From the NCBI RefSeq assembly GCF_028200735.1, contig NZ_JAQKPV010000002.1, positions 512,007-576,006 of the forward strand: a stretch of DNA of 64,000 bases, written 5' to 3'. The stretch is from Streptomyces sp. ACA25 (GTDB lineage: Bacteria; Actinomycetota; Actinomycetes; Streptomycetales; Streptomycetaceae). Shown here piece by piece: positions 24,468-32,474 of the stretch. A program made the translations under genes and the position numbers. The first letter of the stretch is position 1. Every line of letters begins with the position of its first letter. The notes below the pieces were generated by a model. That model did no database searches and had not been told where the DNA came from. It was given only the letters and a program-made list of their open reading frames with translations.

Positions 24468-25505
24468 ATGGTGTTCAAGAAGCTGCTCGGTTCTCTCGGA
24501 GTGGGCGGTCCCACGGTGGACACGATCCTGGAGAGTGGCGCCGTGCATCCGGGCGGGATGGTGCGCGGGCAGGTCCATCTGCAGGGCGGGAAAGCCGCTT
24601 TCGATATCGAGCACATCGTGCTGGAGCTGGTGGCACAGCCCGGGTCGCAGCCCGGGGGCGGCGGCAGTGAGAAGGACGTGGTGCCGTTCGCCCAGCACAT
24701 GGTCGGCGGCGGCTTCCCGCTCGGCGAGGGCGAGAAGCGGGCTCTGCCGTTCGCCTTCCCGCTGCCCTGGGAAGCCCCGGTCACCGAGGCCAACGGGCAC
24801 CCGCTGGGCATCAGCGTCGGGGTCCGCACCGCGCTGGTGATCGCCTCGGCGAAGGACAGCGGGGACATGGACCCGCTCGCGGTGGCGCCGCTGCCGGCCC
24901 AGGACGTCGTCCTCCAGGCGCTGGGACAGCTGGGCTTCGGTTTTCAGCCCACCGTCCTCGTTCCCGGTCCGGTGCCCGGCACCGCCCAGCAGCTGCCCTT
25001 CCACCAGGAGTTCCTGTTCGCCCCCTCACCGCAGTACGCACAGGTGATGGGCGTACTCGAGGTGTCCTTCGCCCCGGCGCCGGACGGCCTGCACATCCTG
25101 CTGGAGAGCGACAAGCACACCGGGATGGCGGTGCCGGGGCTGGAGGTGCGCGAGACGATCACCCAGGAGGACCTCGACGCCGGGGAGCGGGACTGGCAGG
25201 CCGAGGTCGAGTCCTGGGTGGCTCAGCTCGCTGAGGGCCGCCAGCAGGCATTCCAGGCCGCCCAGGCGATGCAGGGCATGCAGCCCGGCATGCAGCCCGG
25301 CATGCAGCCCGGCATGATGCAGCAGGGTCAGCAGAGCCGTGGCGGCGGCATGGGCGGCGCGGTCGCCGCCGGCGCCGCGGGAGTCGCCGGCGGTCTGGTC
25401 GGCGGCATGCTGCTCAACCAGGCCATGGGCGGCTTCGGGGACGACGACGAGGACGGCGGGGACGACGGCGCCGACGACGGCGGCGGGGACTTCGACTTCG
25501 AGTAA
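24468..25505 (+). CDS. Spo0M-like sporulation-control protein (arrestin fold)
   Basis: 345 residues. Residues 1-235 form the Spo0M domain, beginning VFKKLLGSLGVGGPTVDTILESGAVHPGGMVRGQVHL, which is characteristic of the arrestin-like family. A helix and a Met/Gln/Gly tail follow, with the unit MQPG repeated three to four times, a Gly/Ala segment (about 300-325) and an Asp-rich end (DDDEDGGDDGADD). Spo0M homologues influence sporulation and cell shape in Bacillus; the role in Streptomyces is less clear. AAGGAG lies 11 bases before the ATG. It is divergent from the WXG100 operon. Confidence 0.88.
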   Translation: MVFKKLLGSLGVGGPTVDTILESGAVHPGGMVRGQVHLQGGKAAFDIEHIVLELVAQPGSQPGGGGSEKDVVPFAQHMVGGGFPLGEGEKRALPFAFPLPWEAPVTEANGHPLGISVGVRTALVIASAKDSGDMDPLAVAPLPAQDVVLQALGQLGFGFQPTVLVPGPVPGTAQQLPFHQEFLFAPSPQYAQVMGVLEVSFAPAPDGLHILLESDKHTGMAVPGLEVRETITQEDLDAGERDWQAEVESWVAQLAEGRQQAFQAAQAMQGMQPGMQPGMQPGMMQQGQQSRGGGMGGAVAAGAAGVAGGLVGGMLLNQAMGGFGDDDEDGGDDGADDGGGDFDFE

Positions 25506-25542
25506 CCGCCGCGCGGCCGGGGCAAGCGGCAGCGGCCGGCCG

Positions 25543-25576
25543 AGGAGCCCTTCCCGGAGGTCCGGGGAGGGCTCCT
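25543..25576 (+). terminator. Hairpin after the Spo0M-like gene
   Basis: 25543-25555 pairs with 25565-25576 (12 bp, one bulged T, loop of 9 bases), 38 bases after the stop codon. Confidence 0.6.
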
Positions 25577-25724
25577 GCCGTGCGGCGGCACACCGGTTTT
25601 GGGGTGCGGGCCGGGGGAACGCGGACGGTGAGAGGCGCCGTCCGGGCTCCCGGCCACTGCCGTGTCCGCAAGGGAGGTCCGTGAGCGGAGCCGCGCGAGC
25701 CGATCAGCACAGGCAGGAGGTCCG

Positions 25725-25898
25725 ATGAGCACGTCAGCCCGGCCCCGTCCCGGCCCGGTCTGCTCCTCCGCGACCCGTCCTCCGGGCCCGGAGGACCCGC
25801 CGAACCCGGAGCCCAGCCCCATCCCCCCGACCCCGAAGCCCCCGCCGATCCCGCCCACCCCCGGTCCCGAACCGCTCCCCGACCCGCCAGGAAGGTAG
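25725..25898 (+). CDS. Small proline-rich protein upstream of ChaB
   Basis: 57 residues. AGGAGG sits 4 bases before the ATG, a stronger site than most genes here have. The C-terminal 33 residues are nearly half proline, in a Pro-Pro-x-Pro style run (IPPTPKPPPIPPTPGPEP). No signal peptide or TM is present. Its stop codon is interleaved with the ribosome-binding site of the ChaB-like gene, starting 5 bases later, which suggests coupled translation. Function unknown; composition alone cannot exclude a spurious ORF. Confidence 0.55.
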   Translation: MSTSARPRPGPVCSSATRPPGPEDPPNPEPSPIPPTPKPPPIPPTPGPEPLPDPPGR

Positions 25899-25903
25899 GT
25901 GTC

Positions 25904-26308
25904 ATGCCCGCACGCGAGGAACTTCCGTCCACCCTGGAGCGCTCGTCCGAGGACGCACAGCGCACCTGGATCAAGGCGCACGACTCCGCCGTCGAGCAGT
26001 ACGGGGAGGGTGAGCGCTCGCACCGGGTGGCCTACGGAGCGCTCAAGCACTCGTACGAGAAGGTCGGCGATCACTGGGAGCGCAAGGAGGGCGGGCGCAG
26101 AGGCCCCTCGGACTCCCGCTCGGAGAGTCCTCGGGGCCGGGGCGGACGCAGCGGCGAGGGGGTCGACGAGCAGGCGACCAAACAGCACCTCTACGACCTG
26201 GCGAAGCGGCTGGGCGTCGAGGGACGGTCCAGGATGACGAAGACAGAGCTGCTGGACGCCGTCCGCAAGGAGAACGCGCGCGCCACCCGCGAAGCCAGAG
26301 AGTCCTGA
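25904..26308 (+). CDS. ChaB-domain protein with C-terminal Rho-N-like domain
   Basis: 134 residues. The N-terminal ChaB domain (about 5-60) reads LPSTLERSSEDAQRTWIKAHDSAVEQYGEGERSHRVAYGALKHSYEK. A charged Ser/Arg/Gly linker follows. The C-terminal segment (about 88-125, ATKQHLYDLAKRLGVEGRSRMTKTELLDAVRK) looks like a Rho-N/SAP-type nucleic-acid-binding fold. AGGAAGG precedes the ATG. ChaB was named after an E. coli cation-transport locus, but its molecular role is unclear. Confidence 0.88.
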   Translation: MPAREELPSTLERSSEDAQRTWIKAHDSAVEQYGEGERSHRVAYGALKHSYEKVGDHWERKEGGRRGPSDSRSESPRGRGGRSGEGVDEQATKQHLYDLAKRLGVEGRSRMTKTELLDAVRKENARATREARES

Positions 26309-26515
26309 GGCACGGCAGGCTGCTCCGGCGGGCCGCGCCCACCGGAGCAACGGGCGAGGTCAGCTTGGACGCCGATGCGGTACCGGGAGTGGGGAACGGG
26401 GTGAGCGCGGCACGGGAGTATTCCGTACCGGCGGCGGGAGCGGTGAGGGTGAATAACGGCACGCGAGCGGGAGACCCGCAACAGGAAGCAGCACGAATAC
26501 CGCCGTCGGAAGGAC

Positions 26516-27067
26516 GTGAGCGCAGTGAAGGTCGCCTTTCTCGCAGCCCCGGAAGGTGTGGAGCAGGTCGAGCTGACCAGCCCTTGGCAGGCGGTGACGG
26601 GCAAGGGCTGGAGTGCCCGGCTGGTCTCCACCGAGAGCGGGGAGATCCAGGGCTTCCATCACCTCGACAAGGCCGACACCTTCCCGGTCGACGACACCCT
26701 CCAGGACGTGTCGCCCGGTGACTACGACGCCCTGGTACTGCCCGGCGGAGTGGCCAACCCGGACTTCCTGCGGATGAACGCCCGGGCGGTCGCCTTCGCC
26801 AGGGGCTTCTTCGAAGCAGGGAAGCCGGTCGCGGCGATCTGCCACGCACCGTGGCTGCTCGTGGAGGCGGACGTGGTCCGGGGCCGTACTCTCACCTCGT
26901 TCCCCAGTCTGCGGACCGACATCCGGAACGCGGGCGGCACCTGGGTGGACGAGCAGGTGCACGTGTGCGAAGCAGGCTCGAACACCCTGGTCACCAGCCG
27001 TAAGCCGGACGACCTCGACGCCTTCGACGAAGCACTCCTCGAGGCGTTCGCGCGGGTCAGCGTCTGA
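26516..27067 (+). CDS. DJ-1/PfpI family protein
   Basis: 183 residues of the DJ-1/PfpI flavodoxin-like fold: VAFLAAPEGVEQVELTSPWQ, DALVLPGGVANPDFLR and the nucleophile elbow AAICHAPWLLVEA, where Cys (about 105) is followed by His as in deglycase/protease-like members. LTSFPSLRTDIRNAGGTWVDE follows. Members protect against reactive carbonyls or act as chaperones; activity here is inferred. GTG at 26516 has GGAAGG close by; GTG at 26525 is an alternative start. Confidence 0.9.
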   Translation: MSAVKVAFLAAPEGVEQVELTSPWQAVTGKGWSARLVSTESGEIQGFHHLDKADTFPVDDTLQDVSPGDYDALVLPGGVANPDFLRMNARAVAFARGFFEAGKPVAAICHAPWLLVEADVVRGRTLTSFPSLRTDIRNAGGTWVDEQVHVCEAGSNTLVTSRKPDDLDAFDEALLEAFARVSV

Positions 27068-27120
27068 CGCCGGTAAGACCGCTCCCGTAGCGATTGCGGG
27101 TGCGAAGACTCGCCGTTTCT

Positions 27121-27158
27121 GGGGAGCGGGTCCGGGGCCTGCCCCGGACCCGTTCCCC
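27121..27158 (+). terminator. Long hairpin after the DJ-1/PfpI gene
   Basis: 27121-27137 pairs with 27142-27158 (17 bp including one G-U, 4-base loop). The rest of the 309-bp gap 27068-27376 shows no gene; it must also contain the promoter of the BrkB gene, but no clear boxes were seen. Confidence 0.65.
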
Positions 27159-27376
27159 TCAGGGTCCCGGGAGCCCGCCGGATGCGGGACAATGGCCGCA
27201 CGGCCCCGGGGCGGACGGTCGGCGGCCCGAGTGCCGCCACCCCAGCCCCCGGCTGTTCACGGCTTCCGGAGACTTCCACCCCGGGGCCGGCTCCGCGCGC
27301 AGACCGGTACCGAAAGCGGTGCCGGGCCGGCGCGTGCCACGCACGGGCGTTTCGAACGAGAACACGGTGAAACAGG

Positions 27377-28303
27377 GTGAGCGAAACCGCCGGACGGCGC
27401 GGGGCGGACTGGCGCGCGGCGCTGCGGCGGACGCCGGTCGCGGTGTGGAACGACGATGTCAGCGACTGGGCCGCCGCCCTCACCTACTACACGGTGCTCG
27501 CGCTCTTCCCCGCGCTGCTCGTCGCCGTGTCCGTGACCGGTCTGACCTACCCCGGCGGCGCCCAGGAGTTCATTTACCACGTCACAGCCATGGCGCCGGC
27601 CGATTCCCGGGCCGTGCTGCGGTCGGCGCTGGAGGACATGGCGAGCCGGCCGGCCGCCGCCTGGCTGCTCATCGTGCTCGGCACCCTGGGTTCCCTGGTG
27701 TCCTCGGTGAGCTACCTGAGCATCTTCCGGCGCGTGCAGCACGCCATGCACGGCGTGGAGGACCGGCACTCGCTGATGCGCAAGCTTCCCAGGACGATCC
27801 TGTCGGCCCTGCTGCTGCTGTCGCTGCTGCTGTCCAGTGCGCTCGTGGTGATACTGACCGGGGACGTGATGCGCACGCTCGGCCGGGCCCTGGGCACCGA
27901 CGGAATGGCCGTCGCGCTGTGGGACGCCGCGAAGTGGCCGCTGCTGCTCTGCCTGGCCGCGGTACTGGTCCTCATCCTGTTCCGCACCGGGCCCGCTGAA
28001 GCGCGTGCGGTACGGCACGGGCTGCTGGGCGGAGTGCTCGCGGTGGGGCTGTGGCTGGTCGCGTCGGCCGGCTTCGCCTTCTACGCCACGCAGGTGGGCA
28101 CGTACAACCGGCTGTACGGGCCGCTGGCAGGGTTCATCGTCTTCCTGGTCTGGATCTGGGTCACCAACCTCGCGCTGCTCACCGGGGCCCAGTTCAACGC
28201 GGAGCTGACCCGGAGCGCCGCGGACCGGCAGCGCGGAGAGGCACCGGAGGAACCGGAGGAACCGGAGAAGGACAGGCCGGCTCCCGGGCCGGAGGAGGTC
28301 TGA
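27377..28303 (+). CDS. YihY/BrkB family integral membrane protein
   Basis: 308 residues, GTG start. The YihY/BrkB signature begins with DWAAALTYYTVLALFPALLVAVSV (about 31-55). About six hydrophobic helices follow, including LIVLGTLGSLVSSVSYLSIF, ILSALLLLSLLLSSALVVIL and GFIVFLVWIWVTNLALLTGAQFNAEL near 250-275. The C-terminal tail is hydrophilic with repeated PEEPE. The family's function is unsettled despite early virulence-factor or RNase BN names. Confidence 0.9.
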   Translation: MSETAGRRGADWRAALRRTPVAVWNDDVSDWAAALTYYTVLALFPALLVAVSVTGLTYPGGAQEFIYHVTAMAPADSRAVLRSALEDMASRPAAAWLLIVLGTLGSLVSSVSYLSIFRRVQHAMHGVEDRHSLMRKLPRTILSALLLLSLLLSSALVVILTGDVMRTLGRALGTDGMAVALWDAAKWPLLLCLAAVLVLILFRTGPAEARAVRHGLLGGVLAVGLWLVASAGFAFYATQVGTYNRLYGPLAGFIVFLVWIWVTNLALLTGAQFNAELTRSAADRQRGEAPEEPEEPEKDRPAPGPEEV

Positions 28304-28684
28304 CGGCCGCTCGCCTCAACCGGGTGTTCGCGGCAGTGAACCGGACAGGTGTCCGTCCCCGGCGGGGAACGGGGCGGTGGTGCGGCAGCCGCGAACCAGC
28401 CGTTCCAGGTGCGGCGGCAGTCCGGGCACCTGACCGTCGTGACCCGCATGGTGGAGAAGTGGCCGTACCCCGTCAAGGTCGGCGCCCGCACCCCGGCCGC
28501 GCCTTCTGCTTCCCCTCCGCCCTCTGCGCCCTCTGCGCCTCTGCGCCCTCGTGTGCTCCGATTCGTTCCGCCATCCGGCCGGTCCGGCACCGGGCGGCAC
28601 CCGTACCATCACGTCGGGACAGCATGTCGATCAGGACGGGCCGGGCAGGTCACGGCAGGTCAGAGCGGGAATGAGGGGCGGGCC
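28304..28684. other. 381-bp intergenic region upstream of the lipoprotein nuclease
   Basis: No gene is supported. It contains GCGGCAGTGAACCGGA (28330-28345), identical over 16 bp to the -35 region of the EssC-like promoter, but CGT is not found 16 bases downstream. A low-complexity CCCTCTGCG-type run lies at about 28510-28550. A minus-strand frame with CPDC and CPVHC is noted but not accepted as a gene. Confidence 0.5.
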
Positions 28685-29413
28685 ATGAGGCGTCAGCAGT
28701 TGTGCGGTGCGGTACTGGCCGTGGTCATCGGCGGCACACTCGTCGGTTGCACGGACGAGATCGACGATCTTCTCGACTCGGTGGACGACGCCGCGACGCA
28801 GGAGCAGCCGGGCGGAACGGACAGCAGCCAGGGCGCTGAGCAGGGATCCATATCGGACAGCGTCCTGCCGGGGCTGCCGTCGCCGGAGGAGGCCCGTACC
28901 CAACTGGCCTCGCTCACGGTTGCCGAGCCGGGCTCGATGGCCGGGTACGGACGGGAGCGGTTCTCGCACTGGAGCACCGTGGACGGCTGCTCGGCCCGCC
29001 AGATCGTTCTGCAACGGGACGGCACGAACGTGGTCGTCGACGACAGCTGCCAGCCGGAGTCCGGCGAGTGGTACAGCCCGTTCGACGACGTCACTCTGAC
29101 CGATGCCTCGGATGTGGACATCGACCACATCGTTCCGCTCGCCGAGGCCTGGCGCTCCGGGGCGGACGCCTGGGACGACGAGCGGCGCAAGGAGTTCGCC
29201 AATGACCTGACCAACCCCCAGCTCATCGCCGTCAGCGCGAGTTCCAACCGGTCCAAGGGTGACCAGCACCCCGGGGACTGGCAGCCCATCGAGGCCTACT
29301 GGTGCGAGTACGGCCTGGCCTGGACCGGCACCAAGCATGCCTACGACCTGACGGTCACCGAGGACGAGCACGAGCAGCTGGTCGAGATGCTGGACACCTG
29401 CCCGGCACCGTGA
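28685..29413 (+). CDS. HNH-type (DUF1524-like) nuclease, lipoprotein
   Basis: 242 residues. A lipoprotein signal (AVVIGGTLVGC, lipobox Cys near 21) and a Gln/Gly/Ser linker precede a nuclease domain. This has VDIDHIVPLAEAW (about 145) and PQLIAVSASSNRSKGDQHPGDW (about 180), the same blocks as the secreted protein at 2.9 kb. It should be anchored on the outer face of the membrane and may degrade incoming or released DNA. The ATG at 28685 is chosen because the lipobox follows directly; an upstream in-frame extension is low-complexity. Confidence 0.87.
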   Translation: MRRQQLCGAVLAVVIGGTLVGCTDEIDDLLDSVDDAATQEQPGGTDSSQGAEQGSISDSVLPGLPSPEEARTQLASLTVAEPGSMAGYGRERFSHWSTVDGCSARQIVLQRDGTNVVVDDSCQPESGEWYSPFDDVTLTDASDVDIDHIVPLAEAWRSGADAWDDERRKEFANDLTNPQLIAVSASSNRSKGDQHPGDWQPIEAYWCEYGLAWTGTKHAYDLTVTEDEHEQLVEMLDTCPAP

Positions 29414-29498
29414 CGGCCGCATGCTGCCGGGAGATCCCCGGCGCCGGAGAACGGCCGTCCTGCGGCACCTCCGGCCGCCGGGGCTCACTTGCCTGCTG

Positions 29499-29678
29499 CT
29501 ACTGCCGGGGGCGGTAGTTCTCCGCCTTGTCGAGGATCGCCGTGAAGCGTTTCCACTGTTCCGCCGCCTCCGCGGTCGGACCCACCGTGAAGTCCTCGGG
29601 GTCGAGGAAGTCCAGCCGTTCCCGCGTGGCCGGGTCGAGATCCCGCCACGCCGCTTCATCCTGCGGTGACCGCGCCAC
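29499..29678 (-). CDS. Small acidic protein (59 residues), possibly the second half of a split zinc-ribbon gene
   Basis: 59 codons from GTG. The composition is protein-like: EAAWRDLDPATRERLDFLDPEDF, then AEAAEQWKRFTAIL and a KAENYRPRQ end. It overlaps the 30-codon zinc-ribbon frame by 23 bases in another frame. Either the two are coupled small genes, or they are one gene interrupted by a frameshift (real or a sequencing error). No good ribosome-binding site precedes the GTG, which favours the frameshift view. Confidence 0.5.
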   Translation of the reverse strand: MARSPQDEAAWRDLDPATRERLDFLDPEDFTVGPTAEAAEQWKRFTAILDKAENYRPRQ

Positions 29679-29748
29679 AGTCGTTGCACACCCAGTTGCC
29701 GTTGTTCAGCCTTCGCCCCACGCCCGAACCGCAGGCAGGACACTCCAC
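29656..29748 (-). CDS. Mini zinc-ribbon peptide (30 residues) or N-terminal half of a split gene
   Basis: The frame contains Cys-x2-Cys near its start (ECPACGSG) and a second Cys-x2-Cys (WVCNDCGAV) 14 residues later, a textbook zinc ribbon, and ends at TGA. GAGGGG lies 9 bases before the GTG start; the frame is also open further upstream. The acidic 59-residue frame begins inside its last codons. It is too short for a normal protein, so fusion with that frame is a reasonable alternative. Confidence 0.5.
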   Translation of the reverse strand: MECPACGSGVGRRLNNGNWVCNDCGAVTAG

Positions 29749-29891
29749 AGGTGCCGTCCCCTCATGCCGTTCCGGCTGCCGAGAGTGTGAACTGTAGCGC
29801 GCGGGGAGCCACCACGGCAGACCTCGGCACCGGGTGGGCGGAGTGCGACGGAGCCCCGCCGCACCCGCCGCACGCTCCCCGGCAGCCGTCC

Positions 29892-32252
29892 TCAGCCGAC
29901 CCGCAGCAGCCGGGCCGTGAAGGCGGGCTCGGACAGGTCGTCCCGCAGCTTGACGGGGACCTCGATCCCGGCAGCTCCGTCGGCCCGTCCTCCGTCACCG
30001 ACCGTCAGGCTGCCCACCACGGAACCCGCTTCGGCCGTTCCCGGCACCGCTTCGCCGTCCTCGGTCAACCGGATCTGCACCTCCAGGCCGGCCCAGCCGA
30101 CGGCGTGCACGTCCTCCGCGACCACCACCGCCGTGCGTCCGCCCAGACCGTCGTCCACATGGCCGACCACCTCGCCCGCGCTGAGCACCGCCGTGGCCTC
30201 GAGCTCCCCCTGAGCAAAGTTGATCAGCGCTTCCCCCGCCTTGAGCGCTCCGGTGAGGATGGAGTTGTCGGAGGGATGCGGCGGCTGGCTCAGCACGGCA
30301 CCGATGATCAGCTGGTCGGAGCCGTCGGCCTCTCCCCGGGCCGCGAACAACAGGTTGCCCCCCGCGACGCCCCGGCTGCCGGTCTTGATCCCGACGACCC
30401 CGCCCACCGGCACCAGGTGATTACGGTTCGAGTAGACGTTCCCGTACTGGTCGGTGTAGCCGGAGAGCTGCACCACCTCCCGGAACAGCGGGTCCTCCAT
30501 CGCCGCTCTGCCGAGCTTCACCTGGTCGACCGCCGTGCTCACCGTGCTCTCGTCGAACCCGCTGGGGTCGGTGTAGGTGGTGTTCTCCATGCCGAGCTCC
30601 TCGGCCGCCTCGTTCATCTTGTCGACGAAGGCGTCCACCGTCCCGGCGTCCCAGCGGGCCACCAGCCAGGCCACGTTGTTGCCCGAGGCCAGCATGATCG
30701 CCTGGAGGGCCTCACGCTGAGTGAGGGTGTCCCCGGCCCGGACGTCCACCACGGAGTCACCCCGGGTCTCGCTCAGCTTGAAGTCGTCCTGCGCCTGCTG
30801 GTCGACGGTGATGTCCGCACCGTCCTCCCCCGCCGCCACCGGGTGGTCGCGCAGGAGGATGTAGGCGGTCATGGTCTTGGCCACGCTGGCGATCGGCACG
30901 GGCACCTCGTCGCCCGAGGTCCCGAAGGTGCCGATGCCGTCGACGTCCAGCGCCGCCTGCCCCGTGGCGGGCCACGGGGCGGCTGGAGTCTCCCCCTCGA
31001 AGGTGAACGTCTCCGCGGTGGTGATGCTGAGTTCCGGTGCCGGCAGGGGACGCAGCGCCTGCGCCACCACCACCATGATCAGGAACAGCACCACGAGCGG
31101 CGACCAGATCTTGACCCGCCGCAGCAGGCTGCGCAGTGGGGTGGGCGGTGGGGGTGGCCGGTTGGTCAGGGCGGCGAGCAGCTCCAGCGGAGGCCGGTCC
31201 GCGTCCGGGACGGGCGGCGGCCCCTCGGGAGCAGGGGGTGCCAGGGTCGCAGCACGCGCCGTTCCGCCGGCCGGTTCACAGGCCGGGCCCTCCGCCGGCT
31301 CCGGGGCGGGGGCCGGTGACACCGGCGGCTTCGGTGGCTTCGGTGGCTTCGGCGGGGGGGACGGGGCTTTCGACGGCAGGGCGGGCAGCGCCGGTTCCTC
31401 GGCGGACCGCAGGGGCACGTAAGTGCTGGCCTGCCGCGGGTCCGGCCGGGACGTCCGTCCGTCGGTTCCGGGCTTCTTCTCCGCGGCAGGCTTCCGGTCC
31501 CCCTGCGGCGCGACCTCCCGGCCGGATTCCGGCTTCGGCTCCCGCTGCCCCTCCGGCTCCGGCTCCATGGCCGATACCGGCTTCCCCTCCGGCTCCGGCT
31601 CCGTGGCCGATACCGGCTTCCCCTCCGGCTCCGGCTCAGCAGCGGGTTCCGGCCCTGCTTCGTTCTCGGGCCCGGGCTCCGCCCCGCCGGACTCGGGCCC
31701 GGGCTCCGCCCCGGGCTCGCCGGCCGTGGCGTCGGGCTCGTCAGGTCCGGGACCGGGGTCGTCCTCGTCGGGGCCGGACGTTCCGGCCGTGGGGCCCGCC
31801 TCGGGCCTCACCCTCGCAGGCGCTCCGCCTGCCGCCTCTTCCCGCTCTTCCCTCTCCGGCCCCTCACCGTGCCCTTCCCGGGCCCTCTCAGGGGCCTCAG
31901 AGCCCTCCGGCAGCCGCAGCACGGCTGTCGCACGGTCCCCGGAAGCCGCCGCGGCTTCCGTGAGGTCCGAGCGCCTGAGAGCCGTGGTCGGCTGATCGAC
32001 CCGCCCGGCCGCCGCCGCGGGGGCCGGGCGGACCGCCGGCTCCTCCGGCGGTTCCGCCTCCCCCCTCCCCGATCCGGCACCGTCCGCGTCGTCCGCGTCG
32101 TCGTCAGAGCCCTCGCCGGCGGCACTCCCGCCCGCCTCGTCCCCGGGAACCGCGACACCCTCAGGAACCATTTCCGGCTCCCCCGGCGTCCCTTCCGATG
32201 ACTCCTCCCGCACCCGTTCCCGTTCCGAAATGTCCGGGGACTTGCCCGCCAC
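29892..32252 (-). CDS. D-alanyl-D-alanine carboxypeptidase (peptidase S11) with long acidic cytosolic extension
   Basis: 786 residues. The first about 370 residues are disordered, Glu/Pro/Gly-rich and repetitive (EPEPEGKPVSA units), with QPTTALRR and DRATAVLRL motifs common in Streptomyces proteins of this type. A TM helix (VVLFLIMVVVAQAL) precedes an external serine-hydrolase domain with the Ser-x2-Lys SVAK, Ser-Gly-Asn SGNN and Lys-Thr-Gly KTG triad. It trims peptidoglycan stem peptides. GTG at 32252 is chosen because AAGGAGG lies 5 bases upstream, inside the longer TTG-started frame. A Ser/Thr kinase could act on the Thr-rich N-terminus. Confidence 0.9.
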   Translation of the reverse strand: MAGKSPDISERERVREESSEGTPGEPEMVPEGVAVPGDEAGGSAAGEGSDDDADDADGAGSGRGEAEPPEEPAVRPAPAAAAGRVDQPTTALRRSDLTEAAAASGDRATAVLRLPEGSEAPERAREGHGEGPEREEREEAAGGAPARVRPEAGPTAGTSGPDEDDPGPGPDEPDATAGEPGAEPGPESGGAEPGPENEAGPEPAAEPEPEGKPVSATEPEPEGKPVSAMEPEPEGQREPKPESGREVAPQGDRKPAAEKKPGTDGRTSRPDPRQASTYVPLRSAEEPALPALPSKAPSPPPKPPKPPKPPVSPAPAPEPAEGPACEPAGGTARAATLAPPAPEGPPPVPDADRPPLELLAALTNRPPPPPTPLRSLLRRVKIWSPLVVLFLIMVVVAQALRPLPAPELSITTAETFTFEGETPAAPWPATGQAALDVDGIGTFGTSGDEVPVPIASVAKTMTAYILLRDHPVAAGEDGADITVDQQAQDDFKLSETRGDSVVDVRAGDTLTQREALQAIMLASGNNVAWLVARWDAGTVDAFVDKMNEAAEELGMENTTYTDPSGFDESTVSTAVDQVKLGRAAMEDPLFREVVQLSGYTDQYGNVYSNRNHLVPVGGVVGIKTGSRGVAGGNLLFAARGEADGSDQLIIGAVLSQPPHPSDNSILTGALKAGEALINFAQGELEATAVLSAGEVVGHVDDGLGGRTAVVVAEDVHAVGWAGLEVQIRLTEDGEAVPGTAEAGSVVGSLTVGDGGRADGAAGIEVPVKLRDDLSEPAFTARLLRVG

Positions 32253-32474
32253 CCCTGCCTCCTTCAACCACTGTCCAGCGGCTCACCGCCGCCTTATCAG
32301 TTTGCCTGGTCCTGTGCACCGCGGCGCCGCACCTCCAATGTGGCGGAAACGCACCGTCCACTCACGAGGACGATAACGACATATCTACGGGTTGCATCAC
32401 AAATCCACCACGCACCCTCGACAGAACATTGTGAGAGGCGTCACCCTGTCTTTCATCCACGCGGGGAGGCCTGG

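Noticed and set aside
28330..28345. Sixteen-base match GCGGCAGTGAACCGGA to the EssC promoter -35 region
   Set aside because: CGT is not found 16 bases downstream (CCG is there instead; a CGT occurs at 11), so it is not counted as a member of the promoter set. It may be a degenerate or chance copy.
28510..28550. CCCTCTGCG-type short repeats as a possible regulatory array
   Set aside because: Simple low-complexity slippage sequence with irregular period and no symmetry.
28081..28590. Minus-strand frame with CPDC and CPVHC resembling a zinc ribbon
   Set aside because: It runs into the antisense of the BrkB gene, has no ribosome site, and its remaining sequence is low-complexity Pro/Gly/Ala.
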